DNA of 64,000 nucleotides from [Streptosporangium] indianense. GTDB taxonomy: Bacteria > Actinomycetota > Actinomycetes > Streptomycetales > Streptomycetaceae. Position 1 is the first letter of the stretch; the number at the start of each line of letters is the position of its first letter. Shown piece by piece: positions 60,186-64,000 of the stretch. Below the pieces are notes generated by a model. It saw nothing but the letters and a program-made list of their open reading frames with translations. It searched no databases and was not told the DNA's origin. Position numbers and translations under genes: made by a program. The stretch covers positions 1 through 64,000 of the forward strand of contig NZ_JAKEIO010000009.1 of NCBI RefSeq assembly GCF_021474405.1. Reading direction: 5' to 3'.

Positions 60186-61370
60186 ATGGACCTCTCAGGC
60201 GTGGTCTCGGCGCTGCACGCGAGGCTTCCGGAACTGGGCGAGCGGATGGCGCAGCGCATCCGCTCGGACGTCGACGCCTACAAGGACGAGACGCTGATCC
60301 CCTTCGACTCGCTGCGCCGCTCGTGCACCGCCAACGCGGACCTGCTCCTGGACCAGCTCGGCCGCGCGGGCGCACAGGACCCGAGCCCGGCCCGGGACAC
60401 CGGCCGGATCCGCGCCGAGCAGGGCGTCCCGCTGGCGGACACCCTGCACGCGTACCGGATCGGCTTCGAACTCCTGTGGACGGACATCCTCGCCGAGGCA
60501 CGCACCCATCCCGAGGTCACCGACGCCCAGTTGGTCTCCCAGTCGGCGGAGATCTGGGCCCTGTTCGGCCGCTACGCGGAGGCGGTGGCGGCGGCCTACC
60601 GGGAGACCACCGCCGAACTGACCTCGCGGCGTCAGGCGCGCCGCTCGGCACTGGTGGAGGCGCTGTTCACCGGCGTCATCGCCGACCGCACGCTGTGGGA
60701 GGCCGCCCGCGAGCTGGGGCTGCCCGACCGCGGGCCCTATGTGGTCGCCGCTGCGGCGGCCGACGCGCCCGGCGAGGAGCCGCTGGCGGGGACAGAGGCG
60801 GCGCTGCGTCAGGCCCAGATCCACTTCACCTGGCGGCTGTTGCCCGACCAGCAGATCGGTCTGGCCGCCCTGCCCACGGCGACGGTGGAGAACACCTGCC
60901 TGCGCATCCTGCGTCGCGCGGGCGCCCGCGTGGGTGTCAGCCCGTGCTTCCACTCGCTGCGGGACACCCCTCAGGCTCTGCGCTTCGCCCGTCTGGCGCT
61001 GGCCAGCCTCCCGGGCACCGGGCCCGGCATCGCGCGGTTCGACGACAACCCGCTGGCCATGGTCGTCGCCGCAGCCCCGGCGGAGGCGGCCCACCTGGTG
61101 GAGGTGGTCCTCCAGCCCTTGCTCGATCTCCCCGCCGCCGAGCGTGCCCGTCTCCTGGAGACCCTGGAACACTGGTACGCCGCCGCCGGCTCCGCCACGG
61201 ACGCGGCGCGGAGTCTCTTCGTCCACCCCAACACCGTCCGCTACCGGCTGCGCCGCGTCGAGGAGCTGGCGGGTCGTTCCCTGTCCGATCCGCAAGCGGT
61301 GGCGGACATCGGCGCGGCGCTCCTGGCGGTCCGCCGGGCAGGCACGTCATCCAGCGACGTCATTCAGTAA
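60186..61370 (+). CDS. PucR/CdaR family regulator
   Basis: A protein of 394 residues. The N-terminal helical domain (VSALHARLPELGERMAQRIR) and a GGDEF-like middle region are followed by the C-terminal PucR-type helix-turn-helix: LLETLEHWYAAAGSATDAAR then SLFVHPNTVRYRLRRVEELA. ATG 60186 has only a weak RBS. Regulators of this type often control a neighbouring catabolic gene, here most likely the divergent acyl-CoA ligase. Confidence 0.88.
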   Translation: MDLSGVVSALHARLPELGERMAQRIRSDVDAYKDETLIPFDSLRRSCTANADLLLDQLGRAGAQDPSPARDTGRIRAEQGVPLADTLHAYRIGFELLWTDILAEARTHPEVTDAQLVSQSAEIWALFGRYAEAVAAAYRETTAELTSRRQARRSALVEALFTGVIADRTLWEAARELGLPDRGPYVVAAAAADAPGEEPLAGTEAALRQAQIHFTWRLLPDQQIGLAALPTATVENTCLRILRRAGARVGVSPCFHSLRDTPQALRFARLALASLPGTGPGIARFDDNPLAMVVAAAPAEAAHLVEVVLQPLLDLPAAERARLLETLEHWYAAAGSATDAARSLFVHPNTVRYRLRRVEELAGRSLSDPQAVADIGAALLAVRRAGTSSSDVIQ

Positions 61371-61603
61371 TTCGGCTGCGTAGTTCTACCGGCCCTCTCG
61401 ACCAGCTCGGCCCGGTGCTCCTTAAGAACCTTGTAAATGTCCTTGCATAGACGCTTCTCCTTCTCTTCGAGCCTTGCGATGGGCGTGTCAGGGTCACCGG
61501 CGAATTCTGCCCAGGGAAGGTCCTCAATCGTTGGTCAACCGTACGCGTCGGATGCCGACGTATTGCCTGCCCCAGGCCGGCCGCCGCCACATACCCAGGC
61601 ATC

Positions 61604-62315
61604 ATGCAGCCCTCACGGCCCTACCCCAGCGACCTATCCGACGCCCGCTGGGAACTCATCCGCCCCACCCTCGAAGCCTGGCGCCAGGCCCGCAATGGCA
61701 TCCGACTTCGCTCGCTGGGAAGCCGTCGGCATCTTCGACCAGCTCACCGGCCTCTTACGCGGCAAAGTCCGCCAGGCCGAAGGCCGCACCAGCGAGCCAC
61801 ACGCCTGCCTGATCGACAGCCAGAGCATCAAAACCTCCGCCACCGTCCACCTGACCGGCCAAGGCATCGACCCGGCCAAGAAAATCATCGGCCGCAAACG
61901 GCACATCGTCACCAACACCCTCGGCCTCCTGCTGGCCGTCGCCGCCGCCAGCGTCCACGACTCCGCCGACGGCACCCAACTCCTCACCAGAGTCCGCCAA
62001 CGCCACCCCACCATCACCAAAGCCTGGGCCGACAACGGCTACACAACCGCAGCCGTCGAACACGCCGCCCACCTGGGCATCGACCTCGAAATCGTCCAAC
62101 GCGACCCCACCACCCGCGGCTTCCACGTCCAACCCCGCCGCTGGGTCATCGAACGCACCCCCGGCTGGCTCATGCACCGCCGCCGCCCGGCCCGCGACTA
62201 CGAAACCCACCCCCACCGCTCAGCCGCCATGATCCAACTCGCCGCCATCAACCTCATGACCCGCCGCCTCACCCACGAAGCCACCACGAACTGGCGCGAC
62301 AGCCAAAACAAATGA
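61604..62315 (+). pseudogene. IS5-family transposase with an internal deletion
   Basis: ATG 61604: MQPSRPYPSDLSDARWELIR then PTLEAWRQARNG. Near 61695 the frame changes and about 45 residues of the expected sequence are missing; RWEAVGIFDQLTGLLRGKVR follows. All catalytic parts are intact downstream: CLIDSQSIKTSATVHLTGQG, KAWADNGYTTAAVEHAAHLG and RWVIERTPGWLMHRRR. The deletion removes part of the N-terminal DNA-binding region and breaks the frame. IS ends were not identified. Confidence 0.75.
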
Positions 62316-62652
62316 AACGGACAAGCAAGAATCAAACGCTCACTCAGCGGTGACGTGAGGATGAACGGCGTCTCGTACGACAGACTGGTCAATCCCAAGG
62401 TCGGCACACTGCATCGGCAGGCGTGGAAGTCGCGCTCGCGCTGGTCGACGAGATGCGGGCTGTCCATCCCTGAAAGGGCAGGTGCCCTTGCCGGAAAACT
62501 CATCCGTGCAGGTCATTCGGCGTGTTCGTATTCGTGGAGGATTCCGCCGAGACGGTCGCGTCGTCGTATGTCGAGACGGGTGATCTGCTCCGGATCGGTG
62601 ATCGGCCCAGGCAAGGGGTGGAGTGGCCGGGTGTTCGCGGCCGCCGCGCCCC
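62316..62652 (-). pseudogene. Non-coding stretch with a short coding tail
   Basis: Near 62640-62513 a minus-strand frame ends DPEQITRLDIRRRDRLGGIL HEYEHAE and TGA. This looks like the C-terminus of an integrase- or transposase-type protein, but nothing upstream belongs to it. A small perfect hairpin, AAGGGCA and TGCCCTT around GG, lies at 62474-62489. Confidence 0.3.
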
Positions 62653-63936
62653 TCAGCGAGTAGCGAGGCGGTGCTCGGTGATCCAGCGAGCAGCCATGAG
62701 TCCGGAAGTCGCGGTGAGGACGGCTGCGGCGATGACGGTGGCGTTCAGGCCGAGAGCATCGGCGAGGAGGCCAGCGACCAGGGCGCCGGCGGCATAGCCG
62801 ATGTCCCTCCAGAACCGGTACGTCCCAAGGGCGTTGGCCCGCCAGGCGGGGTGAGCGTGGTCGGAGATGGATGCGATGAGGGCGGGGTAGACCATGGCGG
62901 TGCCCAGGCCGAGCGCGATGGCGGACAGGATTCCGGCGAGGAGCGGGCGTTCGAGCAGGGTGAGGGCGAGGACGAAGCCGGCGGCCTGGACGAGCATGCC
63001 GTAGACGATGAGTGGTTTGCGGCCGATGCGGTCGGCGAGGTGGCCGGTGGGTATTTGCCCGAGTCCCCACAGAATGGGGTAGAGGCCCTTGATGAGGCCG
63101 ACGGCGGCCACGCCGAGGCCGTGGTCGGTGAAGAGCAGGGGGAAGACGCCCCAGGTGAGGCCGTCGTTGAGGTTGTTGATCAGTCCGGCCTGGCTGGCGC
63201 CGCGTAGGGAGCGGTTGTGCCAGGAGGTGCGGGTGAAGGTGGCCTTCAGGCCGGTGTCCTCGTCGGTGGGCAGGGGCTTGGTGTGGTGGGCGAGTTCGAG
63301 CGCGACGTGGGCGGCGGTGTCGCGTACGACCAGGGCCACGGCGAGGCCCGCGACGACGAAGACGATGCCGATGAGCTCTGGGACGGGGCGCAGGCCGTAT
63401 GACGTGGCGAGGTAGCCGGTGAGCAGGGCGGTGACGCCGACGGCGGTGTAGCCGGCGGCTTCGTTCAGGCCGGTGGCGAGTCCTCGGCGTGAGGGGCCGA
63501 CGAGGTCGATCTTCATGTTGACGGTCATCGACCAGGTCAGGCCCTGGTTCAGGCCGAGCAGGACGTTGGCCGCGACGATCCAGCCCCAGGACGGCGCCCA
63601 GGCGAGGGCGAAGGGGACGGGGATGCCGAGCAGCCAGCCCGTCACCAGCAGCTGTTTGCGGCGGAAGCGTGCGGTGAGCGCCCCGGCGGCGAGGTTGGTG
63701 AACGCCTTGGTGAGGCCGAAGGCGATGATGAAGGAGAAGACCGCCAGGTTGCTGGTCAGGCCGAAGGTCTCGGAGCCGACCAGCGGGACGGTGGTGCGTT
63801 CAAGGCCGACCAGGCCGCCGACGCAGACGTTGACGATCACCAGCAGGGTGAACTGCAGCCAGTTTTCTCGCAGGCCGAGCCGTACGGGGCGACCGGAGGC
63901 GTCGGTCGGAGTGGTGGTCAGAGGGGTGGCGTTCAC
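62653..63936 (-). CDS. MFS transporter
   Basis: A protein of 427 residues starting with GTG 63936 (GGAGGA upstream). Twelve membrane segments are expected: FTLLVIVNVCVGGLVGLERT, FTNLAAGALTARFRRKQLLV (with the MFS motif-A-like loop), IVAANVLLGLNQGLTWSMTV, GLRPVPELIGIVFVVAGLAV, QIPTGHLADRIGRKPLIVYG (second motif A). The central cytoplasmic loop is about 50 residues long. The substrate is not known. It overlaps the preceding gene by GTGA, so it belongs to an operon that begins outside the window. Confidence 0.88.
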   Translation of the reverse strand: MNATPLTTTPTDASGRPVRLGLRENWLQFTLLVIVNVCVGGLVGLERTTVPLVGSETFGLTSNLAVFSFIIAFGLTKAFTNLAAGALTARFRRKQLLVTGWLLGIPVPFALAWAPSWGWIVAANVLLGLNQGLTWSMTVNMKIDLVGPSRRGLATGLNEAAGYTAVGVTALLTGYLATSYGLRPVPELIGIVFVVAGLAVALVVRDTAAHVALELAHHTKPLPTDEDTGLKATFTRTSWHNRSLRGASQAGLINNLNDGLTWGVFPLLFTDHGLGVAAVGLIKGLYPILWGLGQIPTGHLADRIGRKPLIVYGMLVQAAGFVLALTLLERPLLAGILSAIALGLGTAMVYPALIASISDHAHPAWRANALGTYRFWRDIGYAAGALVAGLLADALGLNATVIAAAVLTATSGLMAARWITEHRLATR

Positions 63937-64000
63937 GCGCGGGTGTCCTCCACGCCCTGCACGAGGCGCAGATCCTGTGCGGCGGCGTAGTCGGCCGGTC
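63933..64000 (-). CDS. C-terminal end of a gene cut by the window edge
   Basis: The last 21 codons read PADYAAAQDLRLVQGVEDTR A then TGA, overlapping the MFS start by four bases. Too short to identify. The coupling shows that the two products are made together. Confidence 0.55.
   Translation of the reverse strand, partial: PADYAAAQDLRLVQGVEDTRA

Noticed and set aside
62623..63207. Plus-strand frame antisense to the MFS transporter
   Set aside because: Gly/Glu-rich shadow without RBS; the transporter on the other strand is certain.
1..64000. CRISPR array, rRNA or tRNA genes
   Set aside because: No regularly spaced repeats and no recognisable rRNA or tRNA sequence were seen on reading the window; a covariance search would be needed to exclude small RNAs.

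Overview
The window is high-GC actinobacterial DNA and almost certainly Streptomyces. Evidence: strong GC bias at third codon positions, GTG/TTG starts behind GGAGG-type ribosome sites, many translationally coupled genes, LAL/TetR/GntR/PucR/AraC-GlxA regulators, two SpoIIE-type phosphatases with STAS and anti-sigma partners, and families typical of Streptomyces (DUF6207, DUF6192, DUF6153, DUF6545). About a third of the length is insertion-sequence DNA, gene fragments and frameshifted genes. A fragment of a telomere terminal-protein (Tpg) gene lies at 28.1-28.3 kb. Together these suggest an arm of a linear chromosome or a linear plasmid; this is inference.

Layout. 0-4.2 kb: edge of a secreted protein, then a TetR repressor divergent from a 929-residue LAL (LuxR) activator with a palindromic operator between them. 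4.2-5.9 kb: a small membrane protein and fragments (DUF6207, helicase-associated domain). 5.95-9.9 kb: a coupled operon of a GntR regulator, a 473-residue unknown protein and a GMC oxidoreductase. 9.9-11.5 kb: decayed genes and an IS427-type element. 11.9-15.1 kb: copper-type genes (DUF305 lipoprotein, DUF6153, truncated CsoR) around a TetR/methyltransferase pair with two tandem operators. 15.3-18.3 kb: a histidine-kinase stub, ChrB-like regulator plus DUF1232 protein, and a GAF-SpoIIE phosphatase. 18.3-24.1 kb: a graveyard (IS630, Mrr nuclease, DUF6207, HNH, DUF1214), a GAP-family protein, an IS-like unit carrying a passenger gene, and a mosaic of IS5/IS481 pieces. 24.2-31.3 kb: ABM monooxygenase/GlxA pair, DUF6192 remnant, Sel1 and TPR proteins, Tpg remnant, and a membrane-anchored S33 hydrolase. 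31.5-36.9 kb: a secreted DNRLRE protein operon, an XRE/IrrE-peptidase/DUF6545 cassette and a PD-(D/E)XK remnant. 36.9-41.6 kb: a partner-switching cluster (STAS, RsbW-like kinase, ANTAR, SpoIIE phosphatase). 41.6-45.9 kb: DyP peroxidase stub, decayed IS256, and a secreted NucA/NucB-type nuclease with a small partner. 46.1-50.0 kb: several broken genes. 50.1-54.8 kb: the most notable locus, a three-gene operon coding for a Trypco1-like protein, a 1259-residue trypsin-STAND NTPase-TPR protein and a NUDIX/DUF4916-like protein. 55.4-64 kb: MerR/oxidoreductase, an IS5-type element with TA duplication, acyl-CoA ligase divergent from a PucR regulator, a deleted IS5 copy and an MFS transporter.

The trypsin-STAND-TPR operon has the architecture of NLR-like bacterial conflict (immune) proteins and is the best candidate for an undescribed system. 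The XRE/IrrE/DUF6545 cassette and the nuclease plus downstream partner come next. Many broken genes differ from an intact frame by a single base, often in a G/C or T run. They may be true pseudogenes, or some may be sequencing indels; the sequence alone cannot decide.
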